From the NCBI GenBank assembly GCA_963745595.1, contig CAVUYB010000005.1, positions 62,001 through 126,000 of the forward strand: DNA of 64,000 nt. The letters run 5' to 3'. Shown piece after piece: positions 52,201 to 60,624 of this stretch; positions within the stretch are counted from its first letter, which is position 1; every line of letters begins with the position of its first letter. Below the pieces are notes generated by a model. It made no database searches. It saw nothing but the letters and a program-made list of their open reading frames with translations, and was not told where the DNA came from. The stretch comes from DASZUK01 sp963745595. Lineage in GTDB: Bacteria > Actinomycetota > Acidimicrobiia > Acidimicrobiales > RAAP-2. The position numbers were made by a program, and so were the translations under genes.

Positions 52201-52697
52201 AGCGGCTGGCCGGGGCCGGTATCCGCTGGCTGGCCGTGCCCCATCACGGCAACCGGACCGCGTCGGTCGAGGAGGCCGAGCGGATCGCCGCGGCCGTCGA
52301 CGAACTGGTCGGTGGCACGTGGGTCGACGCCGCCGGCGACGAGCACGTCCTCGGCCCCGAGCACGTCCTCGTCGTCACCCCGTACAACGCCCAGATCGTG
52401 GAGCTGGCCGCCCGGCTGCCGGCCGGCGTCGAGATCGGCACGGTCGACCGCTTCCAGGGTCGCGAAGCGCCGGTCGTCTTCTACTCGATGGCGACGAGCA
52501 GCCTCGACGACCTGCCCCGGGACGTCGAGTTCCTCTTCTCCCTGCACCGGCTCAACGTCGCGGTGTCGAGGGCCCAGGCCCTGGCCGTCCTCGTCTGCAG
52601 CCCGGCCCTGCGCGCGCCGCGCTGCCGGACGACCCGGCAGGTCCAGCTGGTGAACGCCCTCTGTCGGCTCATCGAGGACGCCGAGGCGTCGCCGTAG
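49230..52697 (+). CDS. RecB-like nuclease and helicase fusion (TM0106 type)
   Basis: A product of 1155 residues in three parts. Residues 1-240 are a RecB/Cas4-like nuclease: GHPDFLV (Asp), DTKLAR (Asp-x-Lys) and Cys residues in YLACDHL and CALCPWEVHC that could hold a [4Fe-4S] cluster. Residues 300-520 are an RNase H-like, YprB-type domain (FFDMEGFPY, VYHYASYERTAL, YNEVDCRSTLALRDWL). Residues 760-1150 are a superfamily 1 helicase (PVQGPPGSGKTY, LLVVDEAGQVS, VDRFQGREAPVVF). It probably handles DNA ends or RNA-DNA hybrids. It stands alone with no CRISPR or other defence gene nearby. Confidence 0.88.
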   Translation: MLLLDGSFVFSASDLSGYLACDHLLTLDRDAAAGVLAKTRRPGALSARYGDEHEAAYLARLKSAGVRVAELERPPSLSRTALEEAQRATVAALADGYDVVYQGTLFDGTWLGHPDFLVRGGPAGGVWPHTYDVVDTKLARRAKATALVQVALYAQLLAPLQGVEPRWLILALGDGTEERFAYTAVSSYLRAVQARFTGALSAPAPYPYPVEHCALCPWEVHCDDRRRRDDHLSLVAGIRRQQVERLEAAGVSTVAGLAALAAQSTTTAVSIGRGVLDRLERQAREQVHSREEGRVSYSRLATVPGDGLDLLPPPDDGDVFFDMEGFPYAEDGGLEYLFGWVDVPGAFHHRFAADRAAERRAFEQFMDDLAERRRHHPGLHVYHYASYERTALSRLSNRHGVREEEVADLLREEVLVDLYRVVRRSVVVGAPSYSIKQLEPLYGLRRTGDVQTAAESLEMYQDWLDSNPTDDTIRDRIVAYNEVDCRSTLALRDWLLALRGEPPGAVDLDLDTEVEGGGGGARSTTMPDWLASVDATSARLLDGLPEDPSAWDDEQRGRRLLAHLLKFHQREDNAGWREYFARRELSWDELRDDDRVAVGDLRFERLGDRVRRSQEHVYSFPSQDVGLRLGDRPVDPATGSSPGELVRLEPTSAADPTRGELVLRRGVSATAPHPRALIPKELVGTYVLRESLLRLADWVADHGLDSPAPPWRAARQLLLRQPPRLAGIGPDLVAPGEHHRPLAAIGEHGADAIVRLVPRLDGAALPVQGPPGSGKTYSAAQVIVDAVDRGRRVGVTANSHRVIEHLLVAVGREAARRGTAVRLVHKTDVDDDPVDGVRNVGDNKEVVDRLDRGEVDVLGGTAWLMARPEMAGRLDLLVVDEAGQVSLANALASMGVAIDTLLVGDPAQLDQPFQGAHPEGTDVSALAHVIDGAATMPDDLGLFLDRTRRMHPSICRFVSDVVYDGKLSSVDGLERQRVDGRVDQRSRPGRERLAGAGIRWLAVPHHGNRTASVEEAERIAAAVDELVGGTWVDAAGDEHVLGPEHVLVVTPYNAQIVELAARLPAGVEIGTVDRFQGREAPVVFYSMATSSLDDLPRDVEFLFSLHRLNVAVSRAQALAVLVCSPALRAPRCRTTRQVQLVNALCRLIEDAEASP

Positions 52698-52743
52698 GCG
52701 CCGGACCCGCCGATGCTCTACCTACGACGGGGTGACGCCAGGG

Positions 52744-53180
52744 TCAGACTGCCATTCGGCGAGCTCGATCGACGACACCGGCCGGTCCGTCGAAGAAGAC
52801 GAGGCGCCGGTCGTGGAAGGCCATGACGTCGTTCCTCGGCCGGCGGCCGATCTGGGCCAGCCGGGCCACGGCGGCGTCGAGATCGTCGACGCGGAGGCAG
52901 AGGTGACTGAAGCCGGTCCGGCTCAGATCGCCGCTGCCGTGTCGATGGCCGCGTCGGGCCGGTGGAAGCGGAGGAGCTGGATCTCTTGGTGGACCGGGGC
53001 TCCCTGGTCGACCAGCGTGACGTGGTCGGCCTCCCAGTCCGAGATGCCCATGTACGCGGCCATCGTCGGCCCCTTGACGACCACCGAATGCGACTCGGCA
53101 AAACCCAAGGTGCCGAAGAACCGTTTGGCGTCGTCGAGGTCGGTGACGACGATGGTCAGGTGATCGAAGCCTGCAGACAC
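52744..53180 (-). CDS. VOC-family (glyoxalase-like) protein, frameshifted near 52927
   Basis: A product of about 145 residues. The first beta-alpha-beta unit is FDHLTIVVTDLDDAKRFFGTLGFAESHSVVV (metal His in DHLT). The frame ends at DTAAAI but continues one base on as DLSRTGFSHLCLRVDDLDAAVARLAQIG. This gives the second unit, with His in FSHLCL and Glu/Asp in the last strand. One base in GCAGCGGCGATC would repair it. Substrate unknown. Confidence 0.8.
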
Positions 53181-53217
53181 CCGGCCGCTCCCTCGAACGG
53201 CCGGACAGGGCCATCGC

Positions 53218-53712
53218 TCAGTCCAGCTGGACCTCGCGGAGCCTACCGGTCTCGACCTCGTAGACGAAGCCGCGGATGGTCTTATGCGGGACGAACGGGC
53301 TCGCCTTGATACGGGCGGCCGTCTGCTTGACGTCGTCCTCGGCTTTCGGGAAGGCCTCCAGGGCGAAGCTCGGTCGCACGCCGGTGTCCCCGAGGATCTG
53401 ATCCTTGACCTCGTCGTCGCTGAAGGTTTCCATCCCGCAGTCGGTGTGGTGGACGAGGATGATCTCCTCGGTCCCGAGCAGCCGCTGGGAGATCACCAGG
53501 CTGCGCAGCGCGTCCTCTGACGCCACGCCGCCGGCGTTGCGGATGACGTGGGCGTCGCCCTCTTGGAGGCCCAAGGCCCTGGCCGGGTCCAGCCGGGCGT
53601 CCATGCAGGCCAGTACCGCCACCTTCTTGGCCGGCGGAAGGGGGAGGTCCCCCTTCGTGAACCCGGCCACGTAGTCGGCGTTGTTGGCCAGCAGCTCGGT
53701 CGTCGCACTCAT
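53218..53712 (-). CDS. Beta-class carbonic anhydrase
   Basis: A product of 164 residues. Zinc and active-site residues are seen in VLACMDARLDP (Cys, Asp-Arg) and VHHTDCGMETF (His-x-x-Cys). The short length and sequence are those of the Rv1284-like beta-carbonic anhydrase group of actinobacteria. It interconverts CO2 and bicarbonate. ATG 53712 is chosen because AGGAGG lies 5-6 nt before it; GTG 53718 would overlap that site. A TATGAT box about 35 nt upstream suits a promoter. Confidence 0.92.
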   Translation of the reverse strand: MSATTELLANNADYVAGFTKGDLPLPPAKKVAVLACMDARLDPARALGLQEGDAHVIRNAGGVASEDALRSLVISQRLLGTEEIILVHHTDCGMETFSDDEVKDQILGDTGVRPSFALEAFPKAEDDVKQTAARIKASPFVPHKTIRGFVYEVETGRLREVQLD

Positions 53713-53855
53713 GGCCACCTCCTATTTCCGATTGATTACATCATATTTCTAGATTTATGGTGAGGCAAGCGGGTGAGGCAAGCGGGTGAGCAAGCGGTCC
53801 GGCGCCTCGGTTGGCCGGCGGCTGGCTCCCCGGCGGGCCCCGGTTGGAGGGCTGA
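53713..53855. other. Promoter region and 13-nt repeats
   Basis: The first 45 nt are AT-rich and hold the carbonic anhydrase promoter (minus strand). At 53759-53796 lie three copies of GGTGAGGCAAGCG, the last one base shorter. No gene is seen. Confidence 0.7.
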
Positions 53856-55493
53856 ATGGCCGGGGGGCCCGGCGGAGGCTTGAATCGGACGATGCAGCCG
53901 GCCGTTCGACGTTCCGTGGTCCTGGCCGGCGTCGTCGTCCCCCTCGGTGTGCTCCTCGCCGCCACGCTCGGGGCCGGCTCGTGGCCGATCGCCTCGGCGG
54001 ACGCGGCCACCCGATCGAGCGGCGCGTCGTCGCCGGGAGCGCCGAGCGCGCCGCCGGCCCGGGTCTGCGGGAACCAATCGGTCCTCCGCGGGCCGTCCAC
54101 CGCCCCGGCGGGCGCCGCGCGGATGGCCGCCGGGACAAACGTTCCGACATCGACATTCGCCCCCAACACGACGTACTGGCTGGCGCCGGGGGTCCACACG
54201 GTCGGCGGTGGAACGGACAGCCAGTTCGATCCGGCCGCGGGTGACACGTTCGTCGGCGCCCCTGGTGCCGTCCTCAGTGGACAGGGCCGCAACGACTTCG
54301 CGTTCGGCGGCAACGCGCCGGGGGTGACGATTGCGTACCTGACGATCGAGCACTTCGTCGCGCCGCAGAACGAGGGGGTCGTCAACCAGGGGTCGGCGTC
54401 CGGTTGGACCATCCGGAACGACACGATCGAGGACAACCCGGCCGGCGCCGGCGTGATGCTCGGGACGAACAACGTGCTGGACGACGACTGCCTGACGAGG
54501 AACGGGCAGTACGGGTTCCAGAGCTACTCGACAGCCGGCCCGAGACACGTCACGGTGACCGGCGACGAGATCAGCTTCAACGACACCGCCGACTACACAG
54601 CCCACACATCGGGCTGCGGGTGCAGCGGCGGGGCCAAGTTCTGGTACACCCGGGGGGCGACGGTGACCGGAAACTACGTCCACGACAACGGATCGGTGGG
54701 GCTGTGGGCGGACACCGACAACACCGGCATCGACTTCTCGAAGAACTATTTCGCGGACAACTACGGCCCGGCCATCCAGTACGAGATCAGCTACAACGCG
54801 TCGATCACCGACAACACGTTCGTCGGGAACGCCGTGGGCGCCGGCCCGACGAACCCGGGCTTCCCCGAGGCCGCGGTCTACGTCAGCGAATCGGGTTCGG
54901 ACCCCCGCGTCCCCGGCCCGTACGGTTCAACCCTCCAGATCTCCCGGAACGTCTTCGTCGACAACTGGTCCGGTGTCGTGCTGTGGGAGAACGCCAACCG
55001 CTCCTGCGGGTCGTCGGCCAACACGTCGACCGGCGCGTGCACGCTCGTGACACCACGGACCTACACGCCGAAGTCCTGTGCCCGCCACGTCCCGTCCTCC
55101 TCGCCGGGGCAGACCCCGGACTACTACGGCGACTGTCGTTGGAAGACCCAGAACGTGACGGTCTCGCACAACGTGTTCACGTTCACACCGGCCCGGATCG
55201 GCCACCACTGCACCGCGGCCAACGAGTGCGGCTTCAACGGTCTTTTCAGCGAGTACGGCACGTACCGGCCGTTCCTCGCCTGGACGGTGCCGAACGATGT
55301 CGCCAACAACCAGCACGACTACTTCAGTGACAACACCTACCGCGGCCCGTGGCGGTTCATGGCTTTCGCCCAGGGCAGCGCGGTCAGCTGGGCGCAGTGG
55401 TCGAAGGGGTTCGCCGATGCCAGCGGGTCGGGCGACCGGTTCGCCGCCCAAGACGCCGGATCGACTTACGTCGGTCGGGCGCCGTCGGGCTGA
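53856..55493 (+). CDS. Secreted right-handed beta-helix protein
   Basis: A product of 545 residues. It has a signal peptide (about 12-50, ending ASADAA). The body has parallel beta-helix repeats with NDTIEDNPAGAGVMLG, VTVTGDEISFNDTADY, ATVTGNYVHDNGSVGLW, ASITDNTFVGNAVGAG and LQISRNVFVDNWSGVV. The fold is that of pectate lyases and other polysaccharide-acting or adhesive proteins. Cys pairs suggest disulfides. ATG 53856 has TTGGAGGG before it; ATG 53892 is possible. ACA codons for Thr are frequent, as in the other secreted genes. Confidence 0.82.
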   Translation: MAGGPGGGLNRTMQPAVRRSVVLAGVVVPLGVLLAATLGAGSWPIASADAATRSSGASSPGAPSAPPARVCGNQSVLRGPSTAPAGAARMAAGTNVPTSTFAPNTTYWLAPGVHTVGGGTDSQFDPAAGDTFVGAPGAVLSGQGRNDFAFGGNAPGVTIAYLTIEHFVAPQNEGVVNQGSASGWTIRNDTIEDNPAGAGVMLGTNNVLDDDCLTRNGQYGFQSYSTAGPRHVTVTGDEISFNDTADYTAHTSGCGCSGGAKFWYTRGATVTGNYVHDNGSVGLWADTDNTGIDFSKNYFADNYGPAIQYEISYNASITDNTFVGNAVGAGPTNPGFPEAAVYVSESGSDPRVPGPYGSTLQISRNVFVDNWSGVVLWENANRSCGSSANTSTGACTLVTPRTYTPKSCARHVPSSSPGQTPDYYGDCRWKTQNVTVSHNVFTFTPARIGHHCTAANECGFNGLFSEYGTYRPFLAWTVPNDVANNQHDYFSDNTYRGPWRFMAFAQGSAVSWAQWSKGFADASGSGDRFAAQDAGSTYVGRAPSG

Positions 55494-57274
55494 CGACCGC
55501 CGGGCACGGGGATGGCCAGGCGGCTGGCGCCGGCCAGCGCCGGTCGGACGAGCCCGACGGCTCGGGCGGTGTGCTCGGTGGCGAAGAACTCGCACTCCAG
55601 GGCGGCCGGTCCGCCACGGGCGACGTCGGCGGCCGAGCGTTCGGCCCGCCGCACCATCAGCCAGCCGCCGAGGGTCAGGCCGAACAGCTCGAGGTAGGCC
55701 GACGCGCCAGCCAGCGCGTCGTCGGGCGCGTCGTCGACGGCGACGAGCAGCCGATCGGTGACGTGGCGCAGCCCACCGACCGCGTCGGCCAGGCAGGCGC
55801 GACTGACGGCCAGCGGATCGCTGGCGTCGGTCGGCCCGTCCGCCGATCGGGCGATCGTGTCGATGAGTTGTCGGATGGCGCGGCCGCCGTCGCGTGGGAG
55901 CTTGCGGGTGACGAGGTCGATGGCCTGGATGCCGTTCGTCCCCTCGTAGATGAGCGGGATGCGGCCGTCCCGGAGCCGCTGGGCCATGCCGCTCTCTTCG
56001 ATGTACCCGACGCCGCCGAGCACCTGCAGTCCGGCCGACGTCGCGGCGAACCCAGCATCGGTCGGCCATGCCTTGGCCACCGGGGTGAGCAGGTCGACCA
56101 TCACCTGGGCGGCCGCCCGGGTGATGGCGTCGGGGCTGTGGCGGGCGAGGTCCCGGTGGTGGGTGGCGAGGTGGACGAGCAGCCGACCGGCCAACGTCGA
56201 CGTCCGCATGGACAGGAGCAGCCGGCGCACGTCGGGATGGTCGGCGATCGGCGACCGGGCCGGCGGCCGGACTCCGGTCGCCCGGCCCTGGTACCGGCCA
56301 TCGGCGTACCGCTGGGCGTGCTGGTACGCCCGCTCGGCCACGCTGGGCCCCTGGATGCCGATGGTCAGCCTCGCCGCGTTCATCATCGTGAACATCGCCC
56401 GGATGCCGCCGTGCCGGTCGCCCACCAGCTCGGCCTCGGCATCGTCGTACGACATGACGCACGTCGGGCTGCCGTGGATGCCGAGCTTCTCCTCGATCCC
56501 GATGCAGTGCACCGCGTTCGGTCGCCCGAGTGCCCCGTCGGCGCCGACGGTGAACTTGGGCACGATGAAGAGCGAGAGGCCCTTCGTGCCGCCTGGCGCG
56601 TCCGGCGTGCGGGCGAGGACGAGATGGACGATGTTGTCGGCCAGGTCGTGCTCGCCCCAGGTGATGAAGATCTTCGTCCCCGACAAGCGCCAGCCGCCGC
56701 CGTCGACCGGCACGGCCTGGGTCCGCACCGCGGCCAGGTCGGAGCCGGCGTCGGGCTCGGTGAGGTTCATCGTGCCCGTCCACTCCCCGGTGATCACGCG
56801 GGGTAGGAACCGGGCCTGTTGGTCCGGCGAGCCCCAAGCCGTCAGCAGCTCGACGGCGCTCTGGGTGAGGACCGGGTTGAGCGAGAACGCCAGGTTGGCC
56901 GAGCTGAGCATCTCCTGGAGGGCCAGGCCGACCGACGCTGGGAACCCGCCGCCGCCGTACGCGGCCGGGGCGGTGACCGCCCCCCAGCCGGCGGCGACGA
57001 ACTGCTTGAACGCGGGCGCGAACGATGCCGGCGTCGTGACGCTCCCGTCCGCCGGGTCGAAGCGCGCCCCCTGGCGATCGCCCAGGCGGTCGGTCGGGGC
57101 CACGACGTCGGCGGCGAAGCGGGCGAACTCGTCGAGCACCGCGGCGACCGTCGACCGATCGACGTGGTCGAACGCCGGGAGGGCGAGGACCTCGTCGATC
57201 CCGGTCATGTCGAGGGCGTCCAGGATGTCGGCGACCGGCGGCCGGTAGGCCAGGAGATCGTCGCCGGCGGCCAT
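55466..57274 (-). CDS. Acyl-CoA dehydrogenase, long DmdC/AidB-like type
   Basis: A product of 602 residues. N-terminal helices, then MNLTEPDAGSDLAAVRTQAVPV and LSGTKIFITWGEHDL (FAD and substrate region), IPLIYEGTNGIQAIDLVTRKL (catalytic Glu region), and a C-terminal extra helical domain. The size and extra domain are those of the 3-methylmercaptopropionyl-CoA dehydrogenase-like group, though specificity cannot be told. The 3' end overlaps the convergent beta-helix gene by 28 nt. The ATG at 57274 is preferred to one at 57292. Confidence 0.9.
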   Translation of the reverse strand: MAAGDDLLAYRPPVADILDALDMTGIDEVLALPAFDHVDRSTVAAVLDEFARFAADVVAPTDRLGDRQGARFDPADGSVTTPASFAPAFKQFVAAGWGAVTAPAAYGGGGFPASVGLALQEMLSSANLAFSLNPVLTQSAVELLTAWGSPDQQARFLPRVITGEWTGTMNLTEPDAGSDLAAVRTQAVPVDGGGWRLSGTKIFITWGEHDLADNIVHLVLARTPDAPGGTKGLSLFIVPKFTVGADGALGRPNAVHCIGIEEKLGIHGSPTCVMSYDDAEAELVGDRHGGIRAMFTMMNAARLTIGIQGPSVAERAYQHAQRYADGRYQGRATGVRPPARSPIADHPDVRRLLLSMRTSTLAGRLLVHLATHHRDLARHSPDAITRAAAQVMVDLLTPVAKAWPTDAGFAATSAGLQVLGGVGYIEESGMAQRLRDGRIPLIYEGTNGIQAIDLVTRKLPRDGGRAIRQLIDTIARSADGPTDASDPLAVSRACLADAVGGLRHVTDRLLVAVDDAPDDALAGASAYLELFGLTLGGWLMVRRAERSAADVARGGPAALECEFFATEHTARAVGLVRPALAGASRLAIPVPGGRQPDGARPT

Positions 57275-57284
57275 CGGCCCCAGG

Positions 57285-58255
57285 TTACCCACCCGGTTCG
57301 ACCGGTCCGTAGGTAGCCCGCAGCTCGTGGCCGAGCTGGGCGAGGAGCCGGCGCGTCGACGGCGGGTCGGTGATCTCGACCAGGCCGCCGAACCCGGCGA
57401 GCTCGCCGGCCAGCGCCCGCTCGCTGCCGCTGCCGACCTCGATGGGCACCCGGCCGTCGGGCCCCGCCGGTCCGATCCGGACGCGGCGGCCCATGACCAT
57501 GCGCAGCAGCCGGACGGTGTCCGGGTCGGCGGTGCCGCGGGCGACGAACCCGGTGGCCCAGCGCCGCCCGACTTCCTCGGTCACCTGCCGCCAGGCCGCG
57601 TCGAGGTCGAAGCCGTCGGGCCGGACGACGCGGTCGCCGGTCGGTGTGACCGACACGACCCGGTCGACCCGGAACGTCCGCTGGCCGGCGTCGGTGTCGG
57701 CGATCACGTACCACGTCGATCCCTTGGCGGCCAGGCCGAGCGGGTGGATCGTCCGGCGGCTCGACGCCCCCTGGCGGTCGGCGTAGCCGAGGACGACCTG
57801 CTCGCCGTGGACGACGGCTTGCTGCAACGCGTCGAGGTGCATCGGTGCCGAGGCGGCGGGGGACGCGAGCTCCCCCAGCCGGTCGGGTCGACGACGACCG
57901 CGGTCGACGCGGCCTCGGCGTCCGTCCGGAACGGCTCGGGCAGGGCCCGGACGAGCTTGCGCAGCGCAGCTTTGACGTCCGGCGAGACCGACGACGACGG
58001 GCCGGCGACGAGGAACAGTGCCCGAACCTCGGCGGTGTTCAGGCCGCTGAGGTCGGTGCGCGCCCCGCCGAGCAGCTGCCAACCGCCGCCCCGACCCTGC
58101 CGGGAGTAGACCGGGAGGCCGGCCATGCCGAGGGCTTCGAGATCGCGACGGGCGGTCCGCTCGGAGATCTCCAGCTCCGTCGCCACTTCGGCGGCCGTCA
58201 CGTGGCCGCGGGACTGGAGCAGCAGCAGCAGGGCCACCAGTCGGTCGGCGCGCAC
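57285..58255 (-). CDS. HTH-WYL transcription regulator, frameshifted near 57880
   Basis: A product of about 323 residues. The N-terminal HTH_11 is VALLLLLQSRGHVTAAEVATELEISERTARRDLEAL, followed by VYSRQGRGGGWQLL. The frame changes in a C-run (CTCCCCCAG). The second part has the WYL domain (RTIHPLGLAAKGSTWYVIADTDAGQRTFRVDRV) and a WCX-type C-terminus. WYL regulators sense nucleotides or nucleic acids and often control DNA-damage or metabolic genes. One base repairs the frame. Confidence 0.82.
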
Positions 58256-58401
58256 GACGCTTAGCGTCGCACAGAAATCCGGTCATCCGATGGCCGGTAT
58301 TGTCCCGGACGTCATCGAACGTTCGTTCGTCGGAAATGGTTCGATTCCGTCTCGCGGTCGGGGCGCCCGGGTAGGTTCGTCACTATGGGGAGGACGTCGC
58401 G

Positions 58402-60066
58402 ATGACCGAGACGCGGCCAACGGCCGCGGCGGGCGTCACCGGCGCCGGGACGTCCGGGATCGAGGCGGGCACAGGGGCCATCCCCGGCATGAAGATCGAG
58501 AAGGGGGGGCTCGGTTCGCCGGCTCAGGCGGTCGCGCTGGCCACGCTCTGCGTCGTCCTCTTCCTCACGTTCCTCGACAACACGGTCGTCAGTGTCGGGC
58601 TGGCGGACATCCAGAGCAGTCTGCACGCCGGGGTGGCGTCGCTGCAGTGGGTGGTCAACGGCTACGCGCTGACGTTCGCCAGCTTCATGCTGGCAGCGGG
58701 CACGATGGGCGACCTGCTCGGCCGCAAGAAGATGATGCTGGTCGGGGTGGCCGTCTTCTGCGCCGGCTCGGTCGTGGCCGCGCTGGCGCCGGATGTCAAC
58801 TGGCTGATCGCCGGCCGAGTGATCATGGGTGTCGGCGCGGCGGCGTCGGAGCCGGGGACGCTGTCGGTCCTCCGCCACGTCTACCCGGACCGCGAGACGC
58901 GGGCGGACGCCCTCGGCGTCTGGGCGGCGGTGTCCGGGCTGGCGCTGGCGCTCGGCCCGGTGATCGCCGGCGTCCTCGTCGGGGTGGCGGACTGGCGGGC
59001 CATCTTCTGGTTCAACCTGGCGGTCGGCCTGGTGGCGTTCGCCATGGCCCTCGCGTTCGTCCCGGAGTCGTCCGATCCGCAGGGTCGGCGGTTCGACGTG
59101 CCGGGCACGATCCTCGGCGCGGCCGCGCTGGCGTGCCTGTCGTTCGCCATCATCCAGGGCGAGAACTCCGGCTACGGCGCGTGGCCGATCGAGCTCCTCT
59201 TCGGCGCAGCTGTCCTGACCGGCCTGGCGTTCGTCCTGGTGGAGTGGCGGTCGAAGAGCCCGATGCTCGACCTGCGGTACTTCCGGCGGCCGCCGTTCGT
59301 CGGGTCGAACTTCGTGGCGTTCGTCGCCTACTTCGGGACGTTCTCGATCTTCTTCTTCACCGCGCTCTACTTGCAGGTCGTCGTCTCAGCGTCGGCGTAC
59401 CAGACGGCGCTCGACTTCCTGCCGATGGCCGCCGGGTTGGTCATCGCGTCCGCGGTGACCGGCCCGTGGGTGGCCCGTTCGGGAGCCCGGACGCCGATGG
59501 TCGTCGGCTGTCTGCTGGCGGCCGGCGGCATTCTGGCGACGAGCGCGGTCCTCGGTCCGCATGTCGGCTTCAGCACGCTCGGCTGGGTGCTGCCGATCGC
59601 CGGGATCGGCTTCGGGATCGCCCTCGTCCCGGTGACGTCGGCCGCACTGACCGTCGTTCGGCCGGAGCGCTCGGGGATGGCCGCGTCGGCGACGAACACC
59701 AGTCGAGAGCTCGGCGCGGTCATCGGCGTGGCGGTGCTCGGTTCGCTCGTCAACTCGAAACTGACCGGCGACCTGGCCGCCCGGCTGAAGGCCATCGGCA
59801 TCCCGCCGAGCTTCCAGTCGCTCGTCCTTCACGCGGTGACGACCGGCGGCGTCGGCGGCGGTGGCGCGGCGACCCAGGCCGAGCACTCGAAGAACGCCGA
59901 GGTGGCCAAGATCGCCACCAAGGTGGTCAACGCCGCCTACGAGGCGTTCGGCTCCGGCCTGCACCTGGCCCTGGAGATATCCGGTGGGCTGCTCCTACTC
60001 GGCGCGGTCGTCGCCTTCTTCACCATCCGGAGCGGCCGAGCGGGCACGATCTACAACGAGATCTAG
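58402..60066 (+). CDS. MFS drug/solute exporter, DHA2 type
   Basis: A product of 554 residues with about 14 helices. Motif A-like GDLLGRKKMMLVG, FLDNTVVSVGLADIQ in helix 1, the antiporter motif C region ALALGPVIAGVL and ATNTSRELGAVIGVAVLGS are all typical of the EmrB/QacA group. GGGGAGG precedes the ATG, and TAGGTT (58372-58377) may be its promoter. A palindrome, CGAACGTTCG (58316-58325), lies between it and the WYL regulator gene, which is divergent and could control it. Confidence 0.88.
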   Translation: MTETRPTAAAGVTGAGTSGIEAGTGAIPGMKIEKGGLGSPAQAVALATLCVVLFLTFLDNTVVSVGLADIQSSLHAGVASLQWVVNGYALTFASFMLAAGTMGDLLGRKKMMLVGVAVFCAGSVVAALAPDVNWLIAGRVIMGVGAAASEPGTLSVLRHVYPDRETRADALGVWAAVSGLALALGPVIAGVLVGVADWRAIFWFNLAVGLVAFAMALAFVPESSDPQGRRFDVPGTILGAAALACLSFAIIQGENSGYGAWPIELLFGAAVLTGLAFVLVEWRSKSPMLDLRYFRRPPFVGSNFVAFVAYFGTFSIFFFTALYLQVVVSASAYQTALDFLPMAAGLVIASAVTGPWVARSGARTPMVVGCLLAAGGILATSAVLGPHVGFSTLGWVLPIAGIGFGIALVPVTSAALTVVRPERSGMAASATNTSRELGAVIGVAVLGSLVNSKLTGDLAARLKAIGIPPSFQSLVLHAVTTGGVGGGGAATQAEHSKNAEVAKIATKVVNAAYEAFGSGLHLALEISGGLLLLGAVVAFFTIRSGRAGTIYNEI

Positions 60067-60112
60067 ATCCGCTTGGCCATCAGTGCGTCGCCCGACGTCC
60101 GGGTTCGGACGG

Positions 60113-60118
60113 TACGCT
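60113..60118 (+). promoter_or_regulatory. -10 box of a leaderless gene (TACGCT)
   Basis: TACGCT, 6 nt, then ATG at 60125. Confidence 0.5.
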
Positions 60119-60124
60119 TGAACC

Positions 60125-60343
60125 ATGGCCATCGAGTCGATGATCGACGTGCGCCCTGGGGTTCGAAGCGGGAAGCCGTGCTTCGTCGGCACCCGGGTCA
60201 CCGTCTACGACGTCCTCGACTACCTCGCCTCCGGCATGTCCGTCGACCAGATCGTGGCCGACTTCCCGGAGCTGACCCGAGAGCACGTGCAGGCCGCATT
60301 GGAGTTCGCCGCGTTGCGTGAACGGCGGCTCGCCAGCGCGTGA
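60125..60343 (+). CDS. DUF433-family antitoxin
   Basis: A product of 72 residues. SGKPCFVGTRVTVYDVLDYLASGMSVDQIVADFPELTREHVQAAL is the DUF433 (VapB45-like) signature. These proteins are antitoxins for DUF5615 PIN-like toxins. It overlaps the toxin gene by GTGA. The gene appears intact. Confidence 0.9.
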   Translation: MAIESMIDVRPGVRSGKPCFVGTRVTVYDVLDYLASGMSVDQIVADFPELTREHVQAALEFAALRERRLASA

Positions 60344-60624
60344 AGTTGCTGCTCGACCAGAAGCTCTCACGCAATCTGGTCGGACGACTGCTCAGTCCTT
60401 ACCCCGACACCACGCATGTGGCCCTGGTCGGCAATGCGAGCACCGCTGTCGTCCTCCAGATCCCTCTCGACCGCCGTCCAGCCATCGAAGCGTTCGACAC
60501 GGATATCGATGACGCGCTGACTCGTTCTTCCCGATCTTCCGGCGCAATAAGGCGATCTACGACGGCGTCGGTGGGCGCGGCGACGATTCGGGTCGCTCGG
60601 ACTGGCGTCAGTCGTGCGAAGTGA
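60340..60624 (+). pseudogene. DUF5615 PIN-like toxin with internal deletion
   Basis: The frame begins MKLLLDQKLSRNLVGRLLSPYPDTTHVALVG, the normal start of DUF5615 toxins. It jumps at once to NASTAVVLQIPLDRRPAIEAFDTD, which resembles the C-terminal part. About 40 residues that should lie between, including the TKDxDF-type acidic site, are missing. The tail after DDAL is unrelated and runs into the esterase gene. The toxin is probably inactive by in-frame deletion, while the antitoxin remains. Confidence 0.75.
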
